64,000 nucleotides of DNA from Tsukamurella sp. 8F (GTDB taxonomy: Bacteria > Actinomycetota > Actinomycetes > Mycobacteriales > Mycobacteriaceae). The notes beneath the pieces were generated by a model. That model was not told where the DNA came from. It saw only the letters and a program-made list of their open reading frames with translations, and did not search any database. The stretch is taken from the NCBI RefSeq assembly GCF_029167375.1, contig NZ_JARFTP010000011.1, forward strand, positions 65,710-129,709. Direction: 5' to 3'. Of this stretch, positions 35,998 to 45,852 are shown in pieces. The translations under genes and the position numbers were made by a program. Numbering within the stretch: the first letter of the stretch is position 1; each line of letters opens with the position of its first letter.

Positions 35998-37230
35998 GTG
36001 CCCATCGATATGACAGGAGAGAGCCAGGATGTGATGCGAGCGGTCGAGGTCGTCCGCACGCTGCTCGGCGACACGATCACGACGCCCACCCGCCGCACAG
36101 CACGGACGTTCGCCGAGGTCGCACTGGGCGAGCCGCAGGAATGCCACACCGTCGTCCAACTCATCACCACGGCGGCCACCTCGACGGCGACCGCACTCGC
36201 CGTCATGAGCTTTCTAGACCGCTACGACCCGGAGGTGGGCCCGGGCACCGGGGACGCGCCACCGTCGTGGGCGGTGGCCGGCGACGCCCGCATCCCGCAG
36301 ACTGCGTCGTTCGCCTTCCCTGCCCACACACTCTCTGGTGCACCCGTCGTGTTGCGGTGCACAACCGACGGGTGTGGGGACATTATCGTCGGGATCGTAA
36401 CCCGCACAGAAGATCTCGAATCGACGGTGCATGTGCGTCGTGACATCGTCGTCGCTGCGCGCGAGCTCAACCCGTTGCGCGGCAAGGCGCTTCAGATGGT
36501 TCGTCGCGGTCTAGCGTTGGAGCCGTTCGAACTCCGAGGCGTGCGATCCGACGTCGTCGTCGAGGACGCGGTGTGGGACGAGATCGATCTCTCGGTCCGC
36601 GCGGTGACGAGCGGCGCCGCGGAGCTGCGGCGACTCGGATTCCGCGTTTCCCGTGGCGTCCTGCTGTGCGGTCCGCCCGGCGTGGGGAAGACCGCGGTCA
36701 CACGGGCGGTCGCGAACGAGCTGGTGGGAGACTTCACCGTGATCGTGGCGAGTGCCGACGGCATCGCCTGCGGGCTCGGTCCCGTCTATGCCGCGGCTGC
36801 CGAGCTGGGACCGTGCGTCGTGGTGCTCGACGACGTGGACCTCGTCGTCGGGCGGCGGGGGGCCGGGGGCGACGGTGCCCTCTCCGACCTGCTGTCCGTG
36901 CTCGACGGCATGGACCAGGCGGCCGAGGTGCTCACGCTCGCGACCACCAACGATGCGAAGTCGCTCGACCGCGCCGCTACCCGGGCGGCGAGGTTCGACA
37001 GCGTCATCGATGTCGGTCACCCATCTACTGCCGCGCTTGCAGCGATACTGGCGCGGCGCACGGTGGGGCTCGGTTTGACCCCAGCGGAGATCGACGAGAT
37101 CGCCGGGGCGCTGCCCGAGGGGACCACCGGTGCGGACGTAGGAGCGTTCGTCCGCCGAGTGGTGCTGGGCACCGCCGGCACGGGCGCGGCGGCATTCCGC
37201 GCCGAGGTTGCACGGCACGGTCACCCCTGA
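35998..37230 (+). CDS. Stand-alone AAA+ ATPase, single domain
   Basis: A 410-residue protein. The first 180 residues match nothing I recognise; the rest is one AAA+ domain of the Cdc48/FtsH class, with GPPGVGKT (225-232), Walker B VVVLDD (274-279), sensor 1 LATTND and arginine-finger region RAARFD. The residue after the Walker B Asp is Asp rather than the usual Glu. There is no peptidase or second ATPase domain. The GTG at 35998 is used; ATG 36010 and GTG 36031 (the latter with AGGAG upstream) are alternatives. It converges on glnA1 with a strong hairpin between them. Confidence 0.8.
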   Translation: MPIDMTGESQDVMRAVEVVRTLLGDTITTPTRRTARTFAEVALGEPQECHTVVQLITTAATSTATALAVMSFLDRYDPEVGPGTGDAPPSWAVAGDARIPQTASFAFPAHTLSGAPVVLRCTTDGCGDIIVGIVTRTEDLESTVHVRRDIVVAARELNPLRGKALQMVRRGLALEPFELRGVRSDVVVEDAVWDEIDLSVRAVTSGAAELRRLGFRVSRGVLLCGPPGVGKTAVTRAVANELVGDFTVIVASADGIACGLGPVYAAAAELGPCVVVLDDVDLVVGRRGAGGDGALSDLLSVLDGMDQAAEVLTLATTNDAKSLDRAATRAARFDSVIDVGHPSTAALAAILARRTVGLGLTPAEIDEIAGALPEGTTGADVGAFVRRVVLGTAGTGAAAFRAEVARHGHP

Positions 37231-37242
37231 GACGGCGAACGA

Positions 37243-37274
37243 CCCGCGCAGCGATCCGAAGATCACTGCGCGGG
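37243..37274. terminator. Bidirectional hairpin between the AAA+ gene and glnA1
   Basis: CCCGCGCAG at 37243-37251 pairs with CTGCGCGGG at 37266-37274. After one C/A mismatch the inner GATC/GATC pairs continue to a CGAA tetraloop. The 14-level stem fills the short gap between two converging genes and has no T tract. It is the best-formed terminator-like structure in the window. Confidence 0.75.
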
Positions 37275-37297
37275 CCGGGCTCGTCAGCGGCTACGAC

Positions 37298-38731
37298 TCA
37301 CACGTCGTAGTACAGCTCGAACTCGTAGGGGTGCGGCCGCAGGTTGACCGGAGCGATCTCGTTGTCGCGCTTGAGGTTGATCCAGGTCTCGATGAGGTCC
37401 TCGGTGAAGACGCCGCCCGCCGTGAGGTATTCGTGATCCTCTTCGAGCCGGTCGATGACGGCAGGCAGGGAGGTGGGCGCCTGCGGGATCCCCTTGGCCT
37501 CTTCCGGCGGGAGCTCGTAGAGGTCCTTGTCGACGGGGGCGTGCGGCTCGATCTTGTTCTTCACGCCGTCCAGGCCGGCCATCATCATCGCCGCGAACGC
37601 CAGGTACGGGTTGCCCGAGGAGTCGGGGCAGCGGAATTCGATGCGCTTGGCCTTCGGGTTGTTGCCCGTGATCGGGATGCGCACGCATGCGGAGCGGTTG
37701 CGCTGGCTGTACACCAGGTTGATCGGTGCCTCATAGCCCGGCACGAGCCGCTTGTACGAGTTGATCGTGGGGTTGGTGAACGCGAGTAGCGAAGGGGCGT
37801 GGTGCAGGATGCCGCCGATGTAGTGGCGCGCCACGTCCGACAGTCCGCCGTAGCCGGCCTCGTCGTAGAACAGCGGCTTGCCGTCCTTCCAGAGCGACTG
37901 GTGCGCGTGCATGCCCGAGCCGTTGTCACCGAACAGCGGCTTCGGCATGAACGTGACGGTCTTGCCTTCCTGCCACGCGGTGTTCTTGACGATGTACTTG
38001 AAGAGCTGGACGTCGTCGGCCGCGTGCAGCAGCGTGTCGAACTTGTAGTTGATCTCGGCCTGGCCGGCGGTGCCGACCTCGTGGTGGCCGCGCTCGAGCG
38101 TGAAGCCGGCGTTCTGCAGGTTGGTCGAGATCTTGTCGCGCAGGTCGACGTAGTGGTCGTAGGGCGCGACGGGGAAGTAGCCGCCCTTGTTGCGGACCTT
38201 GTAGCCGAGGTTGGGGGAGCCGTCCTCCTCGACCGCACGGCCCGTGTTCCACGAGCCGGAGATCGAGTCGATCTCGTAGAACGAGCCGTTGATCCGCGAG
38301 TCGTAGGAGATGGAGTCGAAGATGTAGAACTCGGCCTCTGCGCCGAAGAAGCAGGTGTCGGCGATGCCGGTGCTCTTCAGGTACTCCTCGGCCTTGCGCG
38401 CGATGTTACGCGGGTCGCGGCTGTAGGCCTCACGCGTGAACGGGTCGTGGACGAAGAAGGAGACGTTCAGCGTCTTGGCGGCGCGGAACGGGTCGATGCG
38501 CGCGGTGGTGATGTCCGGGAGGAGCATCATGTCCGACTCGTCGATCGACTGGAAGCCGCGGACCGAGGAACCGTCGAACGCGAGGCCGTCCTCGAAGACG
38601 CTCTCGTCGAACGCTTCGGCCGGGATCGAGAAGTGCTGCATGACCCCGGGCAGGTCGCAGAAGCGGATATCGACGTACTCGACGTTCTCCTTCGCGAGGT
38701 AATCGAGCAGTTCTTCTTTTGTGGTGAACAC
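37298..38731 (-). CDS. glnA1: Glutamine synthetase type I
   Basis: Main ammonia-assimilating enzyme: glutamate + ammonia + ATP to glutamine, a dodecamer. The 477 residues include [54 protein letters not shown] and [17 protein letters not shown]. The adenylylation site [10 protein letters not shown] is intact with Tyr405, so GlnE can switch it off. GTG start at 38731 with AAGGAG 11 bases before. A GlnR-type double box lies about 85-120 bases upstream. Corresponds to Rv2220. Confidence 0.97.
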   Translation of the reverse strand: MFTTKEELLDYLAKENVEYVDIRFCDLPGVMQHFSIPAEAFDESVFEDGLAFDGSSVRGFQSIDESDMMLLPDITTARIDPFRAAKTLNVSFFVHDPFTREAYSRDPRNIARKAEEYLKSTGIADTCFFGAEAEFYIFDSISYDSRINGSFYEIDSISGSWNTGRAVEEDGSPNLGYKVRNKGGYFPVAPYDHYVDLRDKISTNLQNAGFTLERGHHEVGTAGQAEINYKFDTLLHAADDVQLFKYIVKNTAWQEGKTVTFMPKPLFGDNGSGMHAHQSLWKDGKPLFYDEAGYGGLSDVARHYIGGILHHAPSLLAFTNPTINSYKRLVPGYEAPINLVYSQRNRSACVRIPITGNNPKAKRIEFRCPDSSGNPYLAFAAMMMAGLDGVKNKIEPHAPVDKDLYELPPEEAKGIPQAPTSLPAVIDRLEEDHEYLTAGGVFTEDLIETWINLKRDNEIAPVNLRPHPYEFELYYDV

Positions 38732-38814
38732 CTTGGGATTCGCTCCTTCTTCGTTCGGTGCAGCGAGCGCTCGGCTCGCCCCCGAGATTACGTCGGAGAC
38801 GTTATGGACATGGT

Positions 38815-38852
38815 GTTGCCCGAGAACTAACGCAATGTTTCATCGGTGTTAC
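38815..38852 (-). promoter_or_regulatory. GlnR-type nitrogen-control box upstream of glnA1
   Basis: Read on the minus strand: GTAAC, six bases (ACCGAT), GAAAC, six bases (ATTGCG), TTAGT, six bases (TCTCGG), GCAAC. This matches the actinobacterial GlnR pattern gTnAC-n6-GaAAC-n6-gTnAC-n6-GaAAC: the first pair is exact, the second pair is degenerate, and all three spacers are exactly six. It sits 84-121 bases before the glnA1 start, where an activator site would be expected. A TCCATAACG stretch downstream may hold the -10. Confidence 0.7.
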
Positions 38853-38921
38853 GCGTCCGGACATGGGCCCCGACCTGCACCGGAACACCCGCGAAGTGCG
38901 GGTGGACGTACCCTGTCTGGT

Positions 38922-39386
38922 ATGGGTCGCACTACCGGTTCCTGGCTGTCCGGCGCCTCGGCGGCGCTGCCCCCCGATGCGCACGGGGCCTACAAGGGCG
39001 CGGGGGTCGGTCTGCCGGAGCGTGGGGTGGGTTCCGTGGCATCGGCCGGCCAGCGCGTGCTAGCGCTGTTCGTCGATTGGGTGCCGTGCGGCCTCATCGC
39101 AGCCGCGGTCGTGGGGTACGGCTCGAATTCGTTCAGCCTGGCCACGCTCGCGCTCTGGTACGTGGTCGGGGTGGTGTCGGTGACCCTCTTCGGCTTCAGC
39201 CCCGGGCAGTACTTCACCGGCATCCGCGTGGCACGGGTAGAGGGCGCCGGGTTGCGGGTCGGGCTGATCCGAGCACTGGCTCGGGGCCTGTTCATCGTGT
39301 TCTTGGTACCGCCGCTGCTGCAGGACGGCGACGGCCGCGGCATGCACGACCGCGCTACGGGCACGGTCTTGATCCGCGCACGCTAG
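38922..39386 (+). CDS. RDD family membrane protein
   Basis: A 154-residue protein with an RDD domain: AGQRVLALFVDWVPCGLIAAAVVG (Arg and Asp in the first helix), a second helix, and GYFTG-like FSPGQYFTGIRVAR followed by a third helix and HDRATGTVLIRAR. RDD proteins are poorly defined small membrane proteins, some implicated in ion exchange. The ATG at 38922 begins MGRTTGSWLSG; no strong ribosome site. Counterpart of Rv2219A between glnA1 and the DUF4191 gene. Confidence 0.88.
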   Translation: MGRTTGSWLSGASAALPPDAHGAYKGAGVGLPERGVGSVASAGQRVLALFVDWVPCGLIAAAVVGYGSNSFSLATLALWYVVGVVSVTLFGFSPGQYFTGIRVARVEGAGLRVGLIRALARGLFIVFLVPPLLQDGDGRGMHDRATGTVLIRAR

Positions 39387-39424
39387 GGGCGAGGTCGGCG
39401 CGCCCGCGGGTTTCGCGTCGGTCG

Positions 39425-40183
39425 CTACCTTCCGGAGCGGCGGCGGACGGTGCGCTGCATCGACCGCATCTTGGCGCCCTGGGGCAGCGGGCCGCGGGGC
39501 AGCTGCGCACCGGAGCGGGAACCGAGCGCCGACAACCGGCCCTCGAGCGAGTCCATCCGGTCGCCCGAGATGTTCGAGGGCAGCTTCTGCAGGGTCCGCT
39601 GCAGCTTGCGCAGCGGGACCTGGCCCTCGCCCTTGCCGACCGTGAACTCGTAGATCGGCGTGTCGCCGACCAGCCGGGCGACGCGCTTCTTCTCCTGCGC
39701 GAGAAGGCCTCTGACGCGACCGGCGTCGCCCTCGGCGACCAGGATGATGCCCGGTCGGCCGATCACGCGGTGCACCGCATCGGCATGGGTCGTGGTCGCG
39801 ACACCCTGGGTGACTCGCCACGAGCCGCGCATGTTGTCCAGAGCCCATCCGGCTGCGCCGAGCTGATCCTCGTTCTTCGTGTAGACGCTGCGCTCGAGCC
39901 GGCGAGTGAACAGGATGAACGCCAGAAGCGCACCCAGCAGTACGCCCACGATGAGGAACAGCCACCACTTGCTGATCAGCAGCCCGATCAGGATCGCAAC
40001 GACGATGGTGCCGACGAACACCGCTGCCATCAGCGGGAGGAGAGCCTTGTCCTCCTTGCGCTGCATCTGGAAGGCCTGCCACATCTGCTTCCAGCGCTCG
40101 CGGGACGCGGTCTTGCGCGCCTTCTTCGCCTCCGCCTTGGCCGCCTTGGCCCGATCGGCGGCGGGATCGTTGCTCCGTGCCAT
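39425..40183 (-). CDS. DUF4191 family membrane protein
   Basis: A 252-residue protein with a lysine-rich soluble N terminus, two adjoining membrane helices (about 50-92) and a soluble C-terminal domain containing ERSVYTKNEDQLGAAGWALDN and RPGIILVAEGDAGRVRGLLAQEKKRVARL. This is the conserved family of Rv2219; function unknown. It lies 47 bases downstream of lipA on the same strand, an arrangement conserved in mycobacteria, which suggests a shared message. Confidence 0.9.
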   Translation of the reverse strand: MARSNDPAADRAKAAKAEAKKARKTASRERWKQMWQAFQMQRKEDKALLPLMAAVFVGTIVVAILIGLLISKWWLFLIVGVLLGALLAFILFTRRLERSVYTKNEDQLGAAGWALDNMRGSWRVTQGVATTTHADAVHRVIGRPGIILVAEGDAGRVRGLLAQEKKRVARLVGDTPIYEFTVGKGEGQVPLRKLQRTLQKLPSNISGDRMDSLEGRLSALGSRSGAQLPRGPLPQGAKMRSMQRTVRRRSGR

Positions 40184-40230
40184 TCCTACAGACTAATCGG
40201 CTCCGCCAGTGCCTCGCCCCGGGTGTGCCG

Positions 40231-41277
40231 TCACGCCATCCGTTGGAGGACCGACGTGGCCTCCTGTGCGGCGCTGCCCTCTTCGGTCAGGTGGAGCATC
40301 GCCTCGGGCAGTTCACGGCCGTGATGCGCCATCGCCTTGGCGTACAGGCGGCCCGCGCGGTAGGAGGAGCGGACCAGGGGACCGGCCATGACGCCTGCGA
40401 ATCCGATCTCCTCGGCGGCGGCGGTGTGCTCGACGAATTCCTCGGGCTTGACCCAGCGCTCGACAGGGTGGTGCCGTGGCGACGGCCGCAGGTACTGCGT
40501 GATGGTGATGATGTCGCAGCCCGCGTCGTGCAGGTCGCGCATAGCCGCGGTCACCTCGTCAGGGGTCTCGCCCATCCCGAGTATCAGGTTTGACTTGGTG
40601 ACCAGCCCGAACGCACGGGCCTGTCGGATCACGTCGAGCGACCGGTCGTACCGGAACGCCGGCCGGATCCGCTTGAAGATGCGGGGAACGGTCTCCAGGT
40701 TGTGCGCCAACACCTCCGGGCGTGCGTCGAAGACCTCGTCCAGCAGGTCGGGCTTCGCGTGGAAGTCCGGGATCAGGTTCTCGACGCCCGTATTCGGATT
40801 CAGCTTGTGGATCTGGCGCACGGTCTCCGCGTACAACCAGGCGCCCTCGTCGGGTAGGTCGTCGCGGGCGACGCCGGTGATGGTGGAGTAGCGCAGCCCC
40901 ATCGCCTGGACGCTCTCGGCGACGCGGCGCGGCTCGTCACGGTCCAGCGGCGCGGGCTTGCCCGTATCGATCTGGCAGAAATCGCAGCGTCGTGTGCACT
41001 GCTCGCCGCCGATCAGGAACGTGGCTTCCCGGTCCTCCCAGCACTCGTAGATGTTGGGACAACCGGCCTCCTCGCACACGGTGTGCAGGCCCTCACGCTT
41101 CACCAGCCCCTTGAGTTCGGTGAACTCGGGGCCCATCTTGGCGCGGGTGCGGATCCAACTCGGCTTGCGCTCGATCGGAGTCTGCGCGTTGCGGACCTCG
41201 AGCCGCAGCAGCTTGCGGGGGTGCTCCGAGGGGGATCCGGACGGGGTGTTGCCGGACGAGACTGGAGGGGTACTCAC
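40231..41277 (-). CDS. lipA: Lipoyl synthase
   Basis: Radical SAM enzyme that inserts two sulfurs into octanoyl groups on lipoyl domains. The 348 residues contain the auxiliary-cluster cysteines in [15 protein letters not shown] and the radical SAM motif [11 protein letters not shown]. Later blocks are [37 protein letters not shown] and a C-terminal [11 protein letters not shown] start at 41277. It works with LipB, encoded 5 kb away; in M. tuberculosis the two are adjacent, but here an MmpL/HxlR pair and an epoxide-hydrolase-like gene separate them. Confidence 0.97.
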   Translation of the reverse strand: MSTPPVSSGNTPSGSPSEHPRKLLRLEVRNAQTPIERKPSWIRTRAKMGPEFTELKGLVKREGLHTVCEEAGCPNIYECWEDREATFLIGGEQCTRRCDFCQIDTGKPAPLDRDEPRRVAESVQAMGLRYSTITGVARDDLPDEGAWLYAETVRQIHKLNPNTGVENLIPDFHAKPDLLDEVFDARPEVLAHNLETVPRIFKRIRPAFRYDRSLDVIRQARAFGLVTKSNLILGMGETPDEVTAAMRDLHDAGCDIITITQYLRPSPRHHPVERWVKPEEFVEHTAAAEEIGFAGVMAGPLVRSSYRAGRLYAKAMAHHGRELPEAMLHLTEEGSAAQEATSVLQRMA

Positions 41278-41329
41278 CCGCTCGATCCTACGCTTTGCCC
41301 CGAATCCGTCACTCCGCCCCGCATCGGTG

Positions 41330-44300
41330 TCACTCTGCGCGCGACGGCCACCACATGCGCTCGCCGAGCATGGTCATCGCGGCGGGGACGAAGATCGTGC
41401 GCACGACGGCGATGTCCAGCAGCAGACCGATTCCGATCGTGGAGCCGATCTGCAGCAGGTTGATCACGCTGCCGGACATGAGAGCGAACATGGTTATCGC
41501 GAACACGATTCCCGCTGTGGTGATCACGCTGCCGGTCGACCCGAAGGCGCGCAGCACCCCGCGCACCGTCGAATTACCCGCCGCCTCCTCGCGTATCCGG
41601 TCCGCGAACAGCATCGAGTAATCCGCTCCCACTGCCACCAGGGCCATGAAGGAGATCGGCAGCACCGACCAGTCGACGTCGATACCCAGGATGTGCTGCC
41701 ACAGCAGGACACTGGCTCCGGCCGCCGCCGCGAACGACAGCACCACGGTGGCGACCATGAGGGCTGGCGCCACCAGCGAGCGCAGTAGCACCACCAACAC
41801 CAGGAACACGCCGATCACCGCGACGAGACCGAAGAGCCGGAAGTCGCGTAGAACCTGGGCCCGCATCTGGGCGGATATCGACGCGAGGCCGAAGCCGTCG
41901 AACCTCGCATTCGAGAGCACGGTGCCCTGCGCCGCAGCGCGCGCCGCCGCGGGGATCTTCGACGAGGCGTCCAGGGCCTGCGCCGAGTACGGATTCACGG
42001 CCCACACCACGAGCATCCGCGCCGTCCGTCCATCGGGCGACATCAGCACCCGCGCCCCGTCGACGAAGCGGTCCGAACGCAGTCCCTGCTCCGGCAGGTA
42101 GAAGCCGCGTCCGGGCCCGTCGGTGGTGGCCTTCGACATCCCATCCAGGTAGTCGGTCGCGGTGCCGAGGCCTGCCTGCAGTCGGGCCGTCATGGCTACG
42201 ACCTGGTCGGTGCCGGTCTTGACCTGGCCCAGCCCGCCCGACAGCGCCTGCAGTCCGGTGGAGAGCTCGGAGACGCCGGACGTGAGTTGCGCCAGCCGGC
42301 TCTTGGTCTGCGCGGGAGACAGGCCGTCGAGTCCGGCGAGCAGGGTCTGCATGCGGGTCAGCGCGTCGTCCGCCTGGGTGAGTGCCGACGATGCCCGCGC
42401 CCCCGTTCCGGCGGGCAGTACGCCGGCCTCCGTGGCGGCGCGGATCGCCTGCGCAGCAGTCCCGCCGGTGGCTCGGTCGAGGTCGGCGAACGCTCTGCGG
42501 GCAGCTGCGCAATCGATGCCGGCTGCGCACGTCCCGCCGCGCAGGAGCGGCCCGAACACCGTCGTCAATCCGGCCACCGACGAGGCCTGACGCTCCTGCG
42601 CGGCACGTACGGCGTCGGCGGCCGTGGTGAGCGACGAGACCGCGGTGCGCAACATCGTCGTCGCCTGATCGATGGTGACGGTGCCGTCGCTCGCGGTGGC
42701 GAGCGCCCGCTGCGCCGACTCGAGGGTGTCGAGAACGCCGGTAGCGAGACCCACGACCCGCTGGGTCCCGTCGACGAGAGCGGGGACGCGCTGCGCGGCA
42801 TCGGCAGCACCGGCGTCGAGCCGGTCGACACCCGCGGCGAGCGCCTTCAGCTGGGGCGATGCTTCGGCGACCTGCTTGTGCGCATCGCCGAGTCCGTCGG
42901 CGACGCGGCGGGTCTGGTAGCCCACGGCGGACTCCGCGATCGGCTTCCCCTCGGGGCGGGTGATGGACCGGACGTACGCCACCTCGTCCAGGTTGTTCAC
43001 GCCGATCGCAACGGCCTCGAGCGCGGCGAGGTCGCGGGTGTTGCGCATGTCGTGGTCGGCGCGGACCAGCAGGAACTCCGGCGCGGCCTCGTTCACGCCC
43101 CAGTGCCTCGTGACGGTCTCGTATCCGTTGCGAGAGTCTGTGGCGCGCAACTGCATACGGTTCTCATCGAAGCCGACGACCATTGTGGGCAGGATCGCCG
43201 CGGATGCGACGAGGAGTACGAGTGCGACCGCCGACAGCGGCGCGGCGCGCCGCATCACCCACGCGCCGGTCCGCCGCCACCGTCGCTCGGTGCTGCGGTG
43301 CGGTTCGACCCACCCCCGCGCGCCGAGCAGCCGCAGAAGCGCGGTGGGCACCGTCAGGGCGACGAGGCAGGAGACCGCGATCGAGATGGCCGTAGGCATG
43401 CCCGCAGTGACGAAGATCCCGACCTTGCAGAAGATCATCGCGCCGCTGGCTGCGGCGATGGTGAGCGCGGACGCCACGATGATGCGGGTGACGCGTTGCG
43501 ACGCGGCCACAGCCGACTCGTCGGCCGGCAGGCCGCGACGGCGGCCCTCGTGGAACCCTGCGACCGCGAAGATCGCGTAGTCGGTCGAGGCGCCGAGCAC
43601 CATCGCCGTCATGATCGCAATGGAGAAGTTGGACACGGGGATCATCTGATGCTCGCCCAGCAGCGACACGATGGGCCGTGAGACCCCGAGGGAGATGCCG
43701 ATGGTCAGCAGCGGCACGAGCGCGGCGCCGATCGACCGGTAGGTGAGGAGCAGCAGGGCGGAGATCAGCACGACCGACACCGCGGTGATCACCAGGAGCG
43801 ACGAATCCATCGCGGTGAAGAGGTCGGAGAGAGTCGGTGCGACACCGGTGAATTGGACGGTGGTTCCGGCCGGAGGACGGATATCGGCGATCGTCTCCCG
43901 GATCGCGTCCGTGCTCTCCTGTGCGCGGGTCGACCCGACGTCGCCCACCTCGGCGACTACCAGGTTCACGGCCTTGCCGTCGGGGCTGAGCGCGACGTCC
44001 CGGGCGGCCGGGCGGCCGTACGCGTCGAGCAGGTACGCGACGTGGTCGGTGTCCGCCTGCAGTCGCTTCACCAGTTCGGCGTAGTAGCGCTGCTGCTGTG
44101 GACCGATCCCGCTGTCCGAGGCCAGCACGACGTTGCCCTGGGCGGTCGACGGTGCGGTGCCGAATTCCGTGGCCATCGCTCTCAGTCCGGCCACGCCCGG
44201 TAGATCGCCGGGGATGAAGGGAGCCGAGTGCTTGTGCACGGTCTGCTCCAATTGCGGCACAGCGACGTTCAGCACTCCGGCGACGGCGACCCAGAACAGC

Positions 44301-44359
44301 AGGACCCAGGCCGCGTATCGGACGGTCCAGTGCCTGAACCGGCTCCAGGCGGACCTCAT
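41330..44359 (-). CDS. MmpL family RND transporter
   Basis: A 1009-residue RND exporter with the MMPL layout: helix 1, a large extracellular loop, helices 2-6, a second large loop (about 400-790, with helical-hairpin-like Ala/Leu-rich stretches), and helices 7-12. Proton-relay Asp-Tyr pairs are present in both halves: Asp260-Tyr261 (GASTDYAIF) and Asp913-Tyr914 (GADYSMLF). Such proteins move envelope lipids or siderophores, or efflux drugs; the substrate is unknown. An HxlR-type regulator is divergent 217 bases away. No MmpS or lipid synthesis gene is adjacent. Confidence 0.92.
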   Translation of the reverse strand: MRSAWSRFRHWTVRYAAWVLLFWVAVAGVLNVAVPQLEQTVHKHSAPFIPGDLPGVAGLRAMATEFGTAPSTAQGNVVLASDSGIGPQQQRYYAELVKRLQADTDHVAYLLDAYGRPAARDVALSPDGKAVNLVVAEVGDVGSTRAQESTDAIRETIADIRPPAGTTVQFTGVAPTLSDLFTAMDSSLLVITAVSVVLISALLLLTYRSIGAALVPLLTIGISLGVSRPIVSLLGEHQMIPVSNFSIAIMTAMVLGASTDYAIFAVAGFHEGRRRGLPADESAVAASQRVTRIIVASALTIAAASGAMIFCKVGIFVTAGMPTAISIAVSCLVALTVPTALLRLLGARGWVEPHRSTERRWRRTGAWVMRRAAPLSAVALVLLVASAAILPTMVVGFDENRMQLRATDSRNGYETVTRHWGVNEAAPEFLLVRADHDMRNTRDLAALEAVAIGVNNLDEVAYVRSITRPEGKPIAESAVGYQTRRVADGLGDAHKQVAEASPQLKALAAGVDRLDAGAADAAQRVPALVDGTQRVVGLATGVLDTLESAQRALATASDGTVTIDQATTMLRTAVSSLTTAADAVRAAQERQASSVAGLTTVFGPLLRGGTCAAGIDCAAARRAFADLDRATGGTAAQAIRAATEAGVLPAGTGARASSALTQADDALTRMQTLLAGLDGLSPAQTKSRLAQLTSGVSELSTGLQALSGGLGQVKTGTDQVVAMTARLQAGLGTATDYLDGMSKATTDGPGRGFYLPEQGLRSDRFVDGARVLMSPDGRTARMLVVWAVNPYSAQALDASSKIPAAARAAAQGTVLSNARFDGFGLASISAQMRAQVLRDFRLFGLVAVIGVFLVLVVLLRSLVAPALMVATVVLSFAAAAGASVLLWQHILGIDVDWSVLPISFMALVAVGADYSMLFADRIREEAAGNSTVRGVLRAFGSTGSVITTAGIVFAITMFALMSGSVINLLQIGSTIGIGLLLDIAVVRTIFVPAAMTMLGERMWWPSRAE

Positions 44360-44576
44360 GCGTCGGAAGTGGTCGAGTGGCGTTCGGTCATGTGGGCCTC
44401 CGGTCGTACATCGATCGAAGCCCGGAACGCCCGTGAGCGGCGCTGCTGTTGCGCCCTCGGTCCAGAATTCGAACTAGAATCGGTTTGATCGGACGCTAGT
44501 GCGCGACGCTCGGCGGCACAACACCGTAGGGTGCGTGATGTTGTCCGACCAGAGGCTGCGAGGTGGTGTAAGTCAC

Positions 44577-44927
44577 ATGGATGATTCCGATGAGGGCCGG
44601 ATCCCGCTGCCCGGTCGGCGCGTACGCGGGTCGGAGACGGGCCGGCCGCTGATGGCCGCCTTCGACCTGCTCGGGCGGCGGTGGACCTTGCGGATCATCT
44701 GGGAGATGCGCTTCGGGTCGGTTCGATTCTCGAATCTGAGGTCCGCGATCGAGGGCATCTCGTCGAGCACGCTGTCGCAGCGGCTCAGCGAACTCTCGGA
44801 GGCGCATATCGTCACCCAGACCGACGATGGGGTCTACCGCCTCACGGTGCACGGGAAGTCGCTGTTGTTGGCTCTGGGGCCCTTGGAGCTATGGGCGCAT
44901 ACGTGGGCCTTCGCCGCGGGCGAGTGA
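44577..44927 (+). CDS. HxlR family winged-helix regulator
   Basis: A 116-residue DNA-binding protein. The winged helix covers about residues 20-100 (FDLLGRRWTLRIIWEM, RFSNLRSAIEGISSSTLSQRLSEL, YRLTVHGKSL), matching the HxlR/MarR-like family, but it lacks the conserved N-terminal cysteine seen in redox-sensing HxlR members. The ATG at 44577 was chosen because GAGGTGG precedes it by about ten bases; an in-frame ATG at 44538 would add 13 residues. Divergent from the MmpL gene, which it probably represses, the usual layout for efflux control. Confidence 0.85.
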   Translation: MDDSDEGRIPLPGRRVRGSETGRPLMAAFDLLGRRWTLRIIWEMRFGSVRFSNLRSAIEGISSSTLSQRLSELSEAHIVTQTDDGVYRLTVHGKSLLLALGPLELWAHTWAFAAGE

Positions 44928-45009
44928 CGAGCACGGGCCGGCCGCAAATGCGCCGGCTGATGCATGATCAGATCATCCGGCGGTACCGCACAGCGAGGTG
45001 AGGAGTGCC

Positions 45010-45852
45010 TTAGGCGCCGCGTTCGATCCGATTGCAGACGGCGTCGGCGAGCTCCGCCGGCTTCTCCTCGGGAATCCAATGGCTAACGCCTGGAAGCACA
45101 TCCAGCTTGTACGGACCGGATACGTAGTCCGCGGTCAGCTCGATGCTCCGGCGGGTTATGAACTCGTCGCCATCGCTCCACACCATCGTGGTCGGTACCT
45201 GGATGCGGTTCGCGAGCGAGGCCGGTCCTGCGAACGGCATGCCGCGGTACCAGTTGATCGCGAAGGGGAGCGCACCCGAGTCGACGATCTCCCGCCGGGT
45301 GGTCGCGATGTGCTCGTCGGTCATCCGCGAGTGGCGGAGCATGGCGTCGAAGACCTCAGGGCGCCGGCGGGCCGAGAGTTCGGGCAACAGCGGTATCTGA
45401 AAGGCCGCCATGTACCACGAGTGCAGCGCCTGGCTCGAGCGCAGCATCGAGCGCAGGAACGCCGCGGGGTGTGGCACCGAGACGGCGGTCAGCGACGCGA
45501 GGAGGTCGGGGTTCCCACCCGCGACCGACCAGGCGACCGCCGAACCCCAGTCGTGGCCCACGAGGTGCACGGGGCGGCCGAGTTGCCGCAGCAGCGCGAC
45601 GACGTCGGCGGCGAGTTCGCTGCCGCGGTAGCTGTACCGGCCTTTCGGACGCGCGCCGGGGGAGTAGCCGCGCTGATCCGGGGCGATGGTGCGGACCCCG
45701 CGCTCGTTCAGGTGCGCCGATACAGCGGCCCACGATGTCGATGTCTGTGGAAAGCCGTGCAGCAGAACGGCGACGGGCCCGTCGAGTGGTCCGCTGTCCC
45801 GGACGTCGAAGGTCAGTCCGTGGCGGTCGTAGGACGAGATGCGCTCGGTCAT
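45010..45852 (-). CDS. Epoxide hydrolase-like alpha/beta hydrolase
   Basis: A 280-residue alpha/beta hydrolase. [10 protein letters not shown] is the oxyanion loop, and the nucleophile elbow is GHDWGS with Asp101, as in epoxide hydrolases and haloalkane dehalogenases rather than serine esterases. The acid is in VWSDGDEF and the His in GVSHWIPEE. The start at 45852 overlaps the lipB stop by four bases (ATGA), so the two are translationally coupled. An epoxide hydrolase is more likely than a dehalogenase because the second tryptophan halide site is not obvious. Substrate unknown. Confidence 0.87.
   Translation of the reverse strand: MTERISSYDRHGLTFDVRDSGPLDGPVAVLLHGFPQTSTSWAAVSAHLNERGVRTIAPDQRGYSPGARPKGRYSYRGSELAADVVALLRQLGRPVHLVGHDWGSAVAWSVAGGNPDLLASLTAVSVPHPAAFLRSMLRSSQALHSWYMAAFQIPLLPELSARRRPEVFDAMLRHSRMTDEHIATTRREIVDSGALPFAINWYRGMPFAGPASLANRIQVPTTMVWSDGDEFITRRSIELTADYVSGPYKLDVLPGVSHWIPEEKPAELADAVCNRIERGA

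Noticed and set aside
44461-44500. HxlR operator at ATTC-GAACTA-GAAT
   Set aside because: Four-base arms are too short to separate from chance; no second copy seen.
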